A DNA stretch of 64,000 nt. It comes from Pararge aegeria (Eukaryota > Arthropoda > Insecta > Lepidoptera > Nymphalidae). The stretch spans positions 9,612,501-9,676,500 of the forward strand of contig NC_053190.1 in the NCBI RefSeq assembly GCF_905163445.1, in the 5' to 3' direction. Positions 11,700-25,215 of the stretch are shown piece after piece (within the stretch, counting starts at the first letter, position 1; each line of letters begins with the position of its first letter). The notes under the pieces are model-generated. The model searched no databases and was not told the origin of the DNA. It saw only the letters and a list, made by a program, of their open reading frames with translations. The position numbers and the translations under genes were made by a program.

Positions 11700-11815
11700 A
11701 GTTTGCCATGGTATACGTTGCTTCATCTAAGGCGCGTATGGAGTATGAAAGTTCCAAACGTGCGCCGATCTATAAAGAAGCTTTGTTTTTAAGTATTGTA
11801 GATTTATCACCATAA
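11700..11815 (-). repeat. Degenerate family E tail
   Basis: AGTTCCAAACGTGCGCCGAT and AAGAAGCTTTGTTTTTAAG, then TTTATCACCATAATCTCA, follow the same order as the better copy at 30120-30235. It is strongly diverged. Confidence 0.45.
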
Positions 11816-12109
11816 TCTCAATCCAATGGTAAATATGTACCTACCTATATGCAAATATATGCCATTTATAGTAGATATTTGAATAAAGAAAATAGCATTG
11901 ACTTGTTATCAAACAAAATCATCCGATATCGTTGACACATTAATAAATTTGAAGGGATGCCATAAAGTATTATTTTAAGTAATTTTTTATTTTAAACCAG
12001 AAAAAAGTATGTACACCAAGTATTAAGTACTATGTGGATATTAAACAAAGAAGCTAAAAAGTTTTTGCATTTGGGCATGCATGAATTTAGGGTGGTTCGT
12101 TTTGGAATT

Positions 12110-12275
12110 ACCATCCCTGGCGCAGCAGTTGGCGCTGTGGTTGTGGTAGGTACCCGGTTCGATCCCAACAGGAGAGTTTTGGGACATTTATAATTTCAGA
12201 ATTTTCAGTAGTCTGCTCTGATGGGAGGCTTCGGCCGTTACTGACTTGAAACGTACCACTATAGGAATAAGTTTA
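12110..12275 (+). repeat. tRNA-like SINE or tail with GGTTCGATCCC box
   Basis: It has CCTGGCGCAGCAGTTGGCGC and a GGTTCGATCCC box B. The body TTTTGGGACATTTATAATTT then GCTCTGATGGGAGGCTTCGG is shared with 59690-59830 and, in reverse, with 29690-29800 and 31085-31135. Confidence 0.6.
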
Positions 12276-12577
12276 TTATAACTGCCATACTCCTGAAACC
12301 TACCTACCTATATAACCTACCACGATAAAATCAGTCAGATGCAGTAATTTAACATTTATTTAAATAAAAAAACTTTATTGATTTTTAATTAATTTTGTAA
12401 AACATATTCTATTTTCAATTTTGATAGAATTAAAAGAAAATAATAATTTGGATTTATTTTAATATAATGGTGATGTTATAACTCATTGTCAGTTATGTGT
12501 GAACTGCTTTATACAAGGAGAAAAATGTTTGCAAATAATTATAGTATTTTATTTTCTTTTGATGAACGGAAGAGTAA

Positions 12578-12845
12578 TAAATAAATATAAATATACTACG
12601 ACAATACACACATCGCCATCTAGCCCCACAGTAAGCGTAGCTTGTGTTATGGGTACTACGATGACTGATGAATATTTTTATGAATAAATAATATACATAA
12701 AATACTTATAATATACAGATAAACACCCAGACACTGAAAAACATTCATGTTCATCACACAAATATTTTCCAGTCGTGCGAATCGAACCCACGGCCTTTGA
12801 CTCAGAAAGCAGGGTCGCTGCAAACTGCGCTAATGGGCCGTCAAA
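12578..12845 (-). repeat. tRNA-derived SINE, family A
   Basis: A reverse copy of the 3900 element: TACTACGACAATACACACAT first, then CATCTAGCCCCACAGTAAGC, and box B and box A complements near 12775-12840. Confidence 0.85.
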
Positions 12846-12889
12846 TATATATTTCCCATATTAAGCTAAAGTAGAATTACATATCTTAA

Positions 12890-13030
12890 ATGAATGAATG
12901 AATGAATGAATACACTTTTATTGTACACCAAAGAAAAAAAGTAGTTACTGAGATATAAATACATATCAAGAGAGTACAATTTGGTGGCCTTATCGCTACA
13001 TAGCGATTTCTTCCAGGCAACCAATGGCGT
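12890..13030 (-). repeat. Retroelement tail, family D, with (ATGA)n end
   Basis: It starts with an ATGAATGAATGAATGAATGA microsatellite (the reversed tail), then CACTTTTATTGTACACCA, GGTGGCCTTATCGCTACATA and CCAGGCAACC. It is one of the best-preserved copies of this tail. Confidence 0.75.
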
Positions 13031-14094
13031 AAAAGGAAAAAACATAGAAAAGAGAAAAAAACATAAAATATTTTGAAATAGGTACTTACCTATTTACTGA
13101 GAATTTTCTCAACTATTCCAATACGATATACGATATTTAATGACCACTATGCCAAGCCGGGTATACGGCGGGCGGACAGCAAATGACTGTTTTCGCATCG
13201 CCTCGGGAACCTTAACGCGACTTGGCCGTGCACTTGAAATACCGCTATGTGATGATCAGCATCGCACACAAATGGGGGTATCATTGCAATTATCAGCGAA
13301 CGTTCGTAGTGGCAGTAACGATGATCAACATATTTTTGTGGCAAACTTATTGCCTTACGGCAATTTCCTGATACCGTCAGTGATGTTTTCGGTAATGGGC
13401 ACCAGTGGGTCTCCTTACAATTAACGGCACTCGTTCGATTCTACCTGTAACATTATAAACATATAGTCTTCGCAACAATTTACGCAATAAATGCAATTAC
13501 GATTCATTCCGTCGCTCTGTGATATATATTCATGTTAAAGGGTGATTGGCTTAACCGGTTTGATTTCTGTACCCAAATTTTTTTTCATTAATGTTCTGCA
13601 AATAGTGCAGTACATACCTAAAAAATTAACATATTCCTAGCTTACGTGCTATACTAACTATAGGCCTGTTATTGATATAGGTTATCTTCATACAATTTTT
13701 GTAATGTCCTATTTTCCACTAATACAAGAAGTATTCTTGTGTAAATTACCTTTTTTAACGATTAACTTGTGAGGTCTAATTAAGATTGACTATGCAATTG
13801 CACTTAGGGGGTTGATCTTTAAGGTTAGGCCTATGGTTAGAATACCACTGATGGGCACGAGGTAACTTATTTTATAGGAGAGAGGGATTTAGAGCCTAGT
13901 GCTTCCTCGCTGCGGGTTGGTGCAACAATCCCTCAGCAATAGAGCAGCGATTATTATCACATGTTATTGATAATAACTGGGACCTACATCTTGGATAGAC
14001 TATGCCTCTTTCAGTTTAGTGGTGGTAAATTTCCTATTATAGAGACACAGAACTTGTTGATAAAACTAAAAACTGACAATTTATTTCACGTCCC

Positions 14095-14270
14095 AAAAAT
14101 CAAATCCAGATTCCAGCCTGGAACGCCCTCCCATCTTCCGTCTTCCCCGATACCTTTAATCTGGGTACCTTCAAATCAAGAGTGAATAGGCATCTTCTCG
14201 GCAAGCGCGCTCCATCTTAGGCTAAATAATCACTTAATGTAATGTGATTGCAGTCTAGCACTTGTCTATA
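14095..14270 (+). pseudogene. Decayed non-LTR retrotransposon C-terminus
   Basis: Near 14107-14205 the frames read CAWNALP and FPDTFNLGTF, then a stop, followed by the tail sequence TCACTTAATGTAATGTGATT. It is the same ending as at 7425-7550, truncated at its 5' side. Confidence 0.6.
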
Positions 14271-14984
14271 TATTTAAAAAAAATCCAGATCTTCGTAAAC
14301 AGTAGCCTAACCGACTAACTAACAGGAAGTTCAAAGTGTTAAACGCAGCTAAATTTAATGACAGATTTTGGTTCCGATTGATCGTGGATAAGTGTGAAAT
14401 AATTTTAAATAGTGAAATCCGTTTAAGATGCTTGCATTATCAAATAAACTAAGACATGATAAGAAGTAACACATATAATCTCTAAGTTTAACTCAAAATT
14501 GTATTTTAAGTGTTTGTATAGCTTTAAATACGTCTCACTTTGTACTTATTGCGTGTTAGTTTCTTGACCTAATAATGTTTTTATATTCATGCAATTTGGC
14601 GCAGTTAATTCATACGGTACTCAAAGCTGATAAAAATAAAGCAAATGAGCTTTATTTTTATATTGTTGTAAGTTGCAAGTTATTTTTATTAAAGAAAGAG
14701 ATTTTATCGAACAAATTCTACAAGCGACGGAAATAGAATGTTTTCGATTGCGAAATAACTTTTTAAGCCCTGACATGCGTTGCTGTCTATTTTTATTTTT
14801 TATGCAAAACTCGTCGAATCTAGAGTGACCCAAAAACATGACGCACCTACCTACACATTTTCTATAACTACAATATGTATGATCATAATTTATATTCATA
14901 ATAGATCTCTTATTTTATATAAAATATTGTAGAGATATGTTCAATGTAAATAATTTTAAGACATCTTTTAAAAGTTACCCCCGG

Positions 14985-15330
14985 CCGATTTTTTAACTTT
15001 GATGTGGTTGTGACACACCGAAAAAACCGGCCAAGGTCGAGTCGGGCTCGCTTAGGAAGGGTTCCGTAGCATTACTTATAAAAATGGAAAAAAAATCATC
15101 CCCTTTAAATATTTATTTTATTCTGTTTTTTAGTACTTGATGTTATAGCGGCACTAGAAATACATCATCTGTTGAACATTTTGCATTGTCGAACTATCAT
15201 GGATCATGATCTGCCTGTTGACAGATTGTGAGACAGCGGAGTCCTAGTAATGGGGTCCCGTTTCACAATCTACTTTGTAGCACCGTACCTTTTGGTAAGG
15301 TGCTAAAAAGTAGATTGTGCAACAAGGGCA
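14985..15330 (+). repeat. Interspersed repeat starting ACCGGCCAAG, with terminal hairpin
   Basis: It contains ACCGGCCAAGGTCGAGTCGG, GGGTTCCGTAG, an AAATACATCATCTGT block, GACAGCGGAGTCCTAGTAAT and GGGTCCCGTTT. This arrangement is widespread in lepidopteran genomes. The 3' part is a hairpin: CACAATCTACTTT near 15264 pairs with AAAGTAGATTGTG near 15307. A shorter relative (AGGAGTGTTCCGTACATTGG) sits at 16856-16900. Confidence 0.65.
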
Positions 15331-16039
15331 CAAAATATTTATGATTAAATAAAAATATTGTACTTATTTATATAATTCGCTTTTGTCTTGTTTAAGAAAC
15401 TATCATAAAAAACAAGTTTTTTTGTAACAAAACCATTTTTGTAATCATTGCATATTACAAATATCCACATACCTAAATCAAAATTTAGGTGTGTGGATAA
15501 ATGAAATATGAGAGAAAAACAATATTTACATAAAAACGAAACCAAAAGTATAAAAAAGCAACAAAAATGTATTACAATTTCCATTTGAAACAAACATAAA
15601 TTCCTCACAAAAAGGTTAGGCAAAGGACTATAACCCAGAGCTGAGAAGTCATTTACTAGCATACTTTATATTTTCTAGAGCAAAAATGCAGCTTTAGACC
15701 GCTTACATAGTTTTAATCGGAACTAAAGGAGCGTGATAACATTAATAGCAATAATGAGAAGTGAAAATACTGTTATCGTTGAGTTAATATTTCTAAAACT
15801 TTTACTATAGCACATTATGCATTTGCTCTAAAATATGTACAATTTATCACGGACCATGTGAAAGAAAAATAAATTAAATAAATACAATTTGTGTTTAGTG
15901 CATTATTTATTCACTACCCATGTACTATAAACGCCATGAGAATATTTTTTTCTCTTGAGATGAGAATCTCATTAGATTGTATACGGTAACCCTTAAAATT
16001 CTCAAGGAAACATTTAAAAATTTATCGTGTTATTTATTT

Positions 16040-16100
16040 GTTAATTCAATCAGCTTTTGCCCGTGACTTCGCCTGCGTGGTGTTTCGGTTTGCCCGCGTA
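16040..16100 (+). repeat. Helitron- or LINE-like fragment
   Basis: CAGCTTTTGCCCGTGACTTC followed by GCCTGCGTGG is a phrase common at the ends of lepidopteran mobile elements. An 79-codon open frame starts in it but shows no protein family. Confidence 0.4.
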
Positions 16101-17374
16101 GTTAAAATATTATCTTCTCGCAATTTAAAGTTGCTTAAAGTATTCAAAAAGAAAATCCATCAACTAGACCTTAAAAGTGAAGTCAAAATTGATATAGCAG
16201 TTACGAAGAAAAACCCGGACAAACTAGAAAGACTGAAGACAAACAAACAAAAATTGTATTATGCTTTCATTCAATAAATATATGAAATCGCCGACTAAAA
16301 AACCAGATATATTGGTATACTTAGTTTTAAAATAAGTATTCTCATAGGTTCAAGTTTAGAATTTCGCAACATGTTTATAAAAAAAACGAAAGGTGTTTGA
16401 AAGTAAAATTCCAATCGAACCTATAAATAACCAAAATACTCACACCTAATAAATAAAAGAAAATAGTTTGCATATACTATTGTACTATTTTATTTCCTAA
16501 TGATAATTTTGACAATTTTTGTATAGGATTGCCTGAAAAAAAATCGTCACTAGCATTATACCTAATAGCTTAAAGGGTCGTCAAGGATTTGATAATGGGG
16601 CTAGAAAAAACCTATTTGAACTTTTTTGAACTTAGATAGCCAGATAGAATTGTAGGTTGTGATTTTTAGGTCATCACAATAACTTTCAAAACCTTTAATA
16701 AAAAGTATAAGTAAAAATAAAATTATTTTTAAAGTTCACATCTTGAAACTTCGTCAGCATCAAAGTACAATAATAAAATTTAAAAGGCCCACTTTATTTA
16801 TTTTAATTCTCAAGTGGCAAAATTAAATTACATGCCTGTAATTTAAATAAAAACCAGTCAAGTGAGTTGGATCCACGTAAGGAGTGTTCCGTACATTGGC
16901 TGCTAACATATGGTAACGCATATTAATGATTTCCACAAAACTATTCTACCTCATATTAAGATTACAGTCACAGACACAAAACGTTTCACCGGTCCTGTAA
17001 TTCTTTAAACTTCCGATTTTTCGCTGTGCAAACTTGGCGGCTATACGAGGAGAAAATTGCATTTGATGACCTCTTTAATAAAGAAAAGTCTGAAGATTTG
17101 CAAAAATAAATGTACTGAAGAAAATTCACATGCGATCCTTTCTTGTAAAACTACTTCTGACCGAGTTATTCTAACTCAAAATTATGACGCCAATATTTCG
17201 GTACCTTCTGAAATCTATAAACCTCCAAGCGCATCATCCATCCTTTTACTAACTCGGTATTGACTAAAAGATGGTGCTGCAATTATTTGTAGTAATTTAT
17301 TAAGGGAAATTATAATATTTTAAGTAATAATACGAGCGTGTGTACCGGGACGCTCATTTGCGATTGGCAATGTA

Positions 17375-17460
17375 GTCCATCAATCCGCACTGGGCCTGCG
17401 TGGTGGACTTAACCCTTTCTCATTGTGGGAGGAGACCAAGACGATAACATTAGTAGAAAC
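17375..17460 (+). repeat. Fragment of SINE family B
   Basis: TCCGCACTGGGCCTGCGTGG, then TGGACTTAACCCTTTCTCAT and GTGGGAGGAGACC, match the 3' part of the SINE at 61757-62055. Confidence 0.65.
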
Positions 17461-18159
17461 TGAATTATTAAGAGAAGAGAGAGAATTATGAAGTCGTGAT
17501 GGACAGAAATTCTCCTTATGGGTTCGTTTTTAACAATTTGGTAACAGAACCCCAAACACGCTAAAAATACGGCTAAAGCTTTAGTAGTAAATCGTCAGCG
17601 TCCAGGGGCACCGACTCATAACTTTTTATTAGCTACGCTAGGAAGGAAATGGTATAAATGATTTAACGCCAATATATAACATATATTATGTTCTACCGTA
17701 TAAAGTGCAAAAGGATCTCTCTGAGTTTGTGGGATTGTGAAAATATTTAAAAACTCGATTACAATGAATCTGTCTTCTCTTCTTATTTATGTCACACTGC
17801 ATCGTCATTTGAGATCGCAGGTTATCATTTATATATTTTTTATAGGTACTGCGTATGTTTGGAACTGTAAGCGTTATAGGAGAGTCTACCCATAAACATT
17901 AACTTACTCAGACATGATTGGGGGCATGCGTTAGTTTAAAATGCCGCCTTTTAAGTCAATTTACCATGCGTCGAGGTTGAGGTTGTACTTTATTTACTAC
18001 GTCATTCTTATAAAGCAATTTACGATATAATTTACGATATATTATAAACTATTTATTCGATGGAAAATTTCATCTCTGTGTCATCTCCGGTTTTTTGAAA
18101 GTGCAGTCACATAGATCAAATAGACGGGATCATTTGGGCAGGCGGTTCTACTTTTCGTA

Positions 18160-18350
18160 GCAGTAGATCTTTTTGTGACAGAGCCCATCCGGAGAAGTGC
18201 TATCGCTATGTTTTTTTTATCTGCAATAAGTCTGAAGGGTATGATTGCCGGTGTAATTACATGCACATGAGTCTGATGGACACGGGGTGGCACTTTGTAG
18301 GATAACTTTGTTTTCCATGCGTGCTCTGCAAAGTGGTGTTCTGTTTATAG
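18160..18350 (+). repeat. Unclassified interspersed repeat, family F
   Basis: It has TTTTTGTGACAGAGCCCATC, ACATGCACATGAGTCTGATG and GGCACTTTGTAGGAT, in the order seen in the better copy at 58805-59010. There is no open frame or terminal repeat that would assign it to a class. Confidence 0.6.
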
Positions 18351-18599
18351 TAGACGAGCTCTGTCACAAAAATACCTTGTATACTACTAAAATGTATAAA
18401 ATATATGACGGTTTATTCGATCGGACGAAGGATTTTTTTGAAAATCCTTTCCAAAGAATTTTTTGGCAATGTTTACATACTGGAGATCTTTATATGAATC
18501 TACGTATGCTAATTATTAGCCAGTGAACAATTCGTAAAATTCATTCCCGTTCCATGAAAAACTATAATGGAATACCATAGCCACGGGTACTGGCCAGTT

Positions 18600-18840
18600 T
18601 ACTATCATCATCTTCATCGTCAGCCTATTGACGTCCTGCTGGGCCTCCTCTCTCAGAGGAGATTTTAATCACGCTGCTTTAATGGAGGTTGGTGGTTTAT
18701 AATGGATATTATTACATGTTATTGATAATCGGGACCAACTAGTCCGTGGTCGTTCGTGCTCCGTACTCTCCAAGGCACGGGGATTGACGCAACCAATTTC
18801 CTAACTGCGGGCTGATACTGAGTTTTTTTGTAAAGCCAAC
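18600..18840 (-). repeat. LINE 3' end fragment, reverse
   Basis: It starts with ATCATCATCTTCATCGTCAG (the reversed GATGAT tail), then GTCCTGCTGGGCCTCCTCTC, and contains ATTATTACATGTTATTGATA, shared with 13950-13975. It is a remnant with no frame. Confidence 0.5.
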
Positions 18841-20387
18841 TCCAAAACTTTACTTCTTACCTTATACCATTTCTTCTTATATCAGCCATTTCCAGTGCAT
18901 GGAAAATTTTTGACGATGTGTACAGTGGGTTGTGAACGAGAGGAGAAAGTAGTACGGTTTGCCAATTCACACGTTTCTATTTTACCTAAGGTAGACCTTA
19001 TTATTGGACTAATTAGATAATAGTTTTGACGTGACAACGTCTTATAAATTGGTTTGCCGGGTGACACTTCAAGAAACTGCGTTACGCTCCGCTCACGTTA
19101 TGCGCTCACAATGAGAGCGAGTGAGAGGCACGCGTCCCTTCCACTCGGGCATGGTTAGCCCGCCTAAGAGCGAGAGAGACAGACATAAAAAGTGAAAGGC
19201 ACGCGTCCCTTTGTAGTAAACGCTGTTTCATTGTACGCAAATGTATTGCAAGTTATTGTATGTATATTTGTATATAAATACGTATGTATGTGTAAAGGTA
19301 AAAATAAAATTTTGTTAATATGAAATTCAGTGCGAGATTCTTTGTATAAATTAATGTTTTAAATATAATTCTTTGTATAAATAAATGTTTTAAATTGTTA
19401 CTATTATTTCATCCTTCTTCCTACTATACGAATGAATATTCACATTAAAATTATTTTACCACTCAAAGTCGTTGTCACGTAAAACTTTCGCCCGTATACC
19501 GACTTTACAGGCAACCAATTTTTATTAACACATAAATCTATGATCGTTTTTCTTTAAAACTGTAATATGAACAGATTTGTTTTGTGTAAGCAACGTAACA
19601 TTTTTTTTTTGTAATTATTTTTGCAAAATTTAGTGAATTTGTAGAGAAGTGTTCGAGGTCATCAGAACTAAAATTTTATAATTTTATTAAAGTGTACTCA
19701 CAGTGCAAGACGAAACAAAAGAACTTTGAAGGAATTAAAAAGAGGTCACAATCTTGCAAGGAAAATAAAGAAATGTTGGTTCTAAATAAAACAATTTTGT
19801 ACTGAACTAATCAATGTGCTTACATTAACTACACACGTATACTTATACGCAATAATGATTTATGGATTATTATACAGGGTATTACGTTGCCTTTTCTGTA
19901 GCTAAACCTTCAATTATGATTAAATACTTCCGACAAAGCATGAGAATATGCTTATTTTTGCATCAGTAAAATTATTTATGCAAACTAGCTAGATTTGTAC
20001 TATTTGAGGGAACCTATTGTTTTAATATTTAGAAATTATTATTTGGTAAGTTGTTACCTAGGTTAAATTTAACACAAATCGATAAACGTCGATTCTGTTG
20101 AACACAAATCACTAATCTCAACTAAATTGACAGGACTAAAAGAAGTCTTTTTTTTTAATTGAATTACAGTCGCCCCGTAAAAGGATAGCACTATTTAAAG
20201 AAATGTCAACTTACTTTAGAGACGTATCTATTGAAACAGTATTGGCACCATTGTCATTTAAACGATTTTTTAATTATTTGTTATTATCAAAGTGAAAGGC
20301 AAGGCGACTTGACTATTCCGTAATTAATCTTTAAAAAGAGCGAGATGCCTGGTGGATTTCGAACTCGTGTGAAATATCGTCATCATC

Positions 20388-20655
20388 ATCACATCAACCA
20401 ATTACTGGCCCACTACAGAGCACGAGTCTCCTCCCACAGTGAGCAGGGGTTAAGGCCGTAGTCCACCACGCTGGCCTAGTACGGATTGATGAACTCGACA
20501 CACCCCTGAGAAAATTATGAAGAACTCTCAGGCATGTAGGTTTTCTTGCAATGTTTTCCTTCACTGTTGAAGCAAGTGATATTTTAATTACTTAAAACGC
20601 ACATAACTCAGAAAAATTAGAGGTGGTGGTGCCTACCCAGTGCGCCATCACCGTT
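20388..20655 (-). repeat. SINE family B (Metulj-like)
   Basis: A reverse copy: ATCATCATCACATCAACCAA, ACTGGCCCACTACAGAGCAC, TTAAGGCCGTAGTCCACCAC, CTCTCAGGCATGTAGG and AAGTGATATTTTAATTACTT. The tRNA-like head near 20640 is truncated. Confidence 0.8.
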
Positions 20656-22319
20656 TTTTTTAGTGAAATATACTGGAAAACAAATTAACCCTCAAAGGGA
20701 AAGGAACAATAAAGGATATTGCGTAGGTACTGACGTAGTAACACACGTTCCGTTATCCGTAACCGTTAGTTGCATTCTTGATCAGTTCGGGTCAGTTAGG
20801 TACATTTCGTTTTTTAAGCCGCACTTAAGTTTTACTTAGGCTTCAAGCTTTCGAATGGTAATGCTGTATAGGAAACAAAATTTGGGACAGCTAATAGCCA
20901 GGCATTCACATTCTTTTTATTGATCGATGAAGGCTCATACAGAAGAATCTTTTTGCGATAATAATTTTGATATATTGATATACCATTTAAAAAAAATAAC
21001 AATTTATCATATATGATTTTCTTATATATAGCATAGTGTCGTTGCTTCTGGTGTCCGTGAGAGCAATTATGCTGGCACGCAGGTTTGCACGGTGCAAAGT
21101 TCTAACGCCGTTAAAGTTACATTGTCCAAAGCCTATTGCGTTAATTTCTATACGTGCAGCTTGTGGGTTAAGTACTCTCGGAAAACTTACTACGCTCTCT
21201 GGATACAATATAATAATGCATGCAAGGGGTTGATGAAGCTGGGCTGCTTTTATAACGCATAAGAGCTGTTTGCGGAAGCGAGAATCGACGGGTTTTAGGC
21301 CACTATGCGAAAAAGATGTGGCTTCGGGAGAGCACCGACTGCATGCTGAAGATGATTGCTGCTAGCAGGTTGAACTTCTGTGCTATTTCAAATGGATTCG
21401 AGTGGCAGTGATTCGCATATGCTAATATTATTTTCTTTCAGTAATATAGAAACTTTATGCGTCTTTTTTTACTAACAAAAACAAATATGGACTTAATGCC
21501 TTTAATAAACATATAATAATAATTATAATTATTAATAATAAATATGTTGTACTGCTGGAATTTGGAATCGTTAAAAAGTAGACTATTGTGTTTTTTTTAC
21601 AGATATTTAAGTGACAAGTTTCATTATGATCAGTACGAAGATGAGTTGTACAAAAAAGCAAATAAAAAAGTATCTTTGGATTTGAAACAAATAAAGGTAG
21701 GTGTTTACCAACTCCCAATCTATGTTGTTCAAAGTGTGACAATGATCGATAGCGTTGGAATATTTTGATACACCTGACCCAGTGAATGTAGGTAAAAGTG
21801 ATTATATTGCCTCTCGGTCACCGGGCAATGTAGAAGATAACGGGACCAATTCGCAAACTCGTTTTCGATGTTCACTCTGCCCATTTCTGATGGAAGCCAG
21901 CAACCGGTTGCAAATATGTAAACAATTATAATTGGAAATAGCTTGAGAGATATTGACCTCTTGAAACGACATTGAAAGTTCCATAAATTTGATAGAAAAA
22001 TGGTCGTAAACTTGTAAACAAAGCATTAATACTGCCAGGCTCATGATTGTTATTTTCTGACGATGTTTCTTTTTAACCGGCTTTAAATTAAGGCAGAAGT
22101 TTTCAATGTTTTTATGTAAAGTTGGGTTTGATCTCGCAAAATATCGGTAATATAGGCTTTTTTACGAACTCTTTTTAATAGAAACCACTGAGAGGTGTAA
22201 ACAAATTGTTTAAATTTAAGCTCCCCATTACGGCAGTCTAAACGATTACTATATTTAAAAAAGCTGCCAGAAAGCACTATAGTTTACATAAAAGAAGTTG
22301 CAATAGTATTTACTGTAAT

Positions 22320-22615
22320 TTTGTATTTATGATATGTTTTACTTTACTTATATTTGCTTTTTTGTATATATTTATTATATTATGTATTATTTTATATGTG
22401 TAATCTAGTTGAAGTATAAGTATATATGGTTTTTTTTTATATTATGCACAACCTGCCGTCTGTTACCCTCATGTTTTCCTTATCCTAAGGTTGCCTGGCA
22501 GAGATCGCCACTATGCGATAAGGCTGCCGTTTGTATACTGCTTCCGGCTGTTTTTTTTCATTCTTCTTCTGTTTTTTTTACTTGCAGTGTACAAATATAA
22601 AGTATAAATAAATAA
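22320..22615 (+). repeat. Retroelement tail, family D
   Basis: An AT-rich lead, then GGTTGCCTGGCAGAGATCGC, CGATAAGGCTGCC, TGTATACTGCTTC and an end at ACAAATATAAAGTATAAATA. It is the same as 28975-29260. Confidence 0.75.
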
Positions 22616-25215
22616 TTAAATTGTGGGGCCTGGCAATATAAGAACAAATATGATTGCGAGACAATTTAATTGCGAGAGCATGCTGTAGTGTCTTTCCAAT
22701 CCACGGAATTTTTCTTTCAAAATAAATCAAGAATCATAATTAATTATTATTCGTGGACAAGATAGTGTAACACGCCGTCTGTATTCATTTTAAATAACCA
22801 AGACCACAAAGTCTGCTATTGGATACTTCCATCTAGTGGGAAATGAACGAACTACAAGCTACTCTGACGAACTCTATATCAATTCTTCCAGTGTAGGCGG
22901 CAGATCTAGTACAAAGCTACAGTTCCTGCAAAATACCGTTTCATTTCCAAAACTCATCTTACTACGATATAGATGGCTCCACTGAAGAATAACCTAATCC
23001 TGCAAACCTTGGCCACAGCGTCTGCTTTTCAATTCATACAGCTTTTGAAGTTAGTTAATTAAATTTAAACACTGAAAGCCTATTCAATGTTTATCGGCGT
23101 TTTCTTTTGACAATTATGAGATTTGTTTATTAAGCTTAAAAAACTAGTTAATCAGTTTTGAGCATAGTGTTAGGTTAAATATATCAAACGTGTTAATAGG
23201 TAGGTACGTTTGATACGGTGAACGTTGTAGGGTGCTTTCCTGGTTTAATCACTATTCCCCTGCATTCCTATTAACCCCATTTCAATAATAAGCAACGAAT
23301 TGGGACTACCTAAAATGACTTTGTACCCACTAGGTAGATAGGTGCCATGTAGAGGAATACAATAATACACATAATTTTGTTTTGTTCCTTTGTGTTATTA
23401 CAAGTTACTCTGTCTTAACTAAATCTAAAAAATATAAGTTACTGGTTCATATAATGAATATACATAAATATAATACTAAAGATTTTATATTACTACGTTC
23501 CACAAAGTTGCATGGTTTGCAATTGCTGGATTAATTCATGATGGACAGGTCCGCAGGGTTGACATAACGCGATTTCCGCTGATTTACCTTCACGAGGAGA
23601 ATTTCGGCGATATATTCGGCGACTTCAGTATATTTTTATAAGATGGTGAATGCCAAAAATGGCGTTTGCCCCCTTCATCATAATAATCAGTCTATTGTCT
23701 CACTGTTGGATTAGAAAAATTGCCTTTCTCAATTTATTTGTCGTACATATACTCTTGTACAAAATTTGATGCAAAGTTTTAACCGCGAGTCATACCACCG
23801 CCAGCCTGCGTCCAGCACTGTGTTCAAATTTGTGTCCAGCGAGCGACCAATCACAAGGCCCTGCTCGAATGCGGTTTAAATGGAATTGGTCGCGGTCGTC
23901 TAGCCGTAAACTTTAACACCGGATGGACACGCAAATTAGACGCTACGTCTTGGCCCTGTGTTTAAATGCGTTGTTTCAATGCAACAGTCAGTCAGTGTGA
24001 AAGGGTCCACGCCCCATGGAGGAAGGGATAACTCTGACGATGTAAACCATGCTATGTCGCATGTGACGCACAAGTTAACTTGTAGATGCAAAAAAAACTA
24101 AGTGTGTAGAATTTATCTTACCAAAAGTTGATAAAAATATAAGTTATTGTTTAGCAAGTACTGAGTTTCTTCCCGGCTTCGTCTCGATATAGTCTGCCTT
24201 TTGATCCAGTACAGTGATAGAGTCAAAAACATAGAGACTTGACGTGCTCAAAAGTGCTTATCCTACTGAAAAAAGAAACGAATTCTGAATTTGGAATACT
24301 AGGGATAATCTCACGTGTATGGATCCCTCATCCCACCGGTTTATGCACGCGGGTTTATAAACCTACATCAACAATGAATGGATAAAAATAAAGATGACGA
24401 TGTTTTCTTTAAATTCTAACGCCCTATCTTGTGCTAAAACATACAACTAATCATATTTATTTGATATTCAATCTAGAAAACGGCTTTTTTACCACACTTC
24501 GTTAATTTTTTCTTTGATTTAGTCAAAATAATTGAAAGCAATGTGGCAAAGCTCAGTACAAAAAAAGACTTATAGGTTAAAAGGTTTCCTTGTCGTTCAT
24601 AGCATTACGTTAATAACGTTTTTACCTTTACAAGAACCATCAAAAAAGAGTCACCTTAATTTTCCAAATACCGACCGGAATGCACACATGTTTGTACAAT
24701 AAAAATTAGCCAACTTAAAAGTAAATATTTAAGTAAGTAGGGGAGGCCGGGGCTGGAAGTTCCCGGGGCACGTTGTTCCGACAGTAATAACTTTGTAAAG
24801 AAAAGAGATAGCAATTCACGTGAAGTGCGTCGTTGAAGCATCAGGCGGCGCGCCACTTTGGCGGCCATCTTAGTTGCTTCGACGGCGGCGAAAGAGTAGC
24901 CGTGTGCACTGTGCTATTAGAACACCACGTGAGTAAATTTTTTCATAATTAAACTTTTTGGTCTATTTTTCTTTATTATTGACCGATTTATGTGCATTTT
25001 TCCAATTTTAGAGTGGCATTTGTGAGGTATTTTATAGCTTGAATGTTTTTTCAATTGAATTTGTTAATTTGCTAGCATGACAGTTTTTATCCAAAAATAT
25101 AATTTGGGGCTACAAGTTCCCTCCTAAAGGGGCTGGTTGTTCCCCGGAACAACTTACCCCAATCGATCCTTAAATTTTCTATACATTTTAACAGTATATT
25201 TTTCATTTTTTTAGG

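Larger units (their letters stand above)
10826..24739. other. Gene-free, repeat-rich interval (13.9 kb)
   Basis: No exon with a recognisable protein family was found on either strand between the GMC 5' end and the pogo-like element. The promoter and any 5'UTR exon of the GMC gene must lie in or beyond this part but cannot be placed. The recognisable contents are the SINE, LINE-tail and hairpin repeats listed separately. Short open frames (for example at 13140-13424, 16038-16277 and 21802-22277) show no family signature. Confidence 0.6.

Noticed and set aside
12890..12915. CRISPR-like short repeats
   Set aside because: Simple ATGA microsatellite at the end of a retroelement tail; no spacers.
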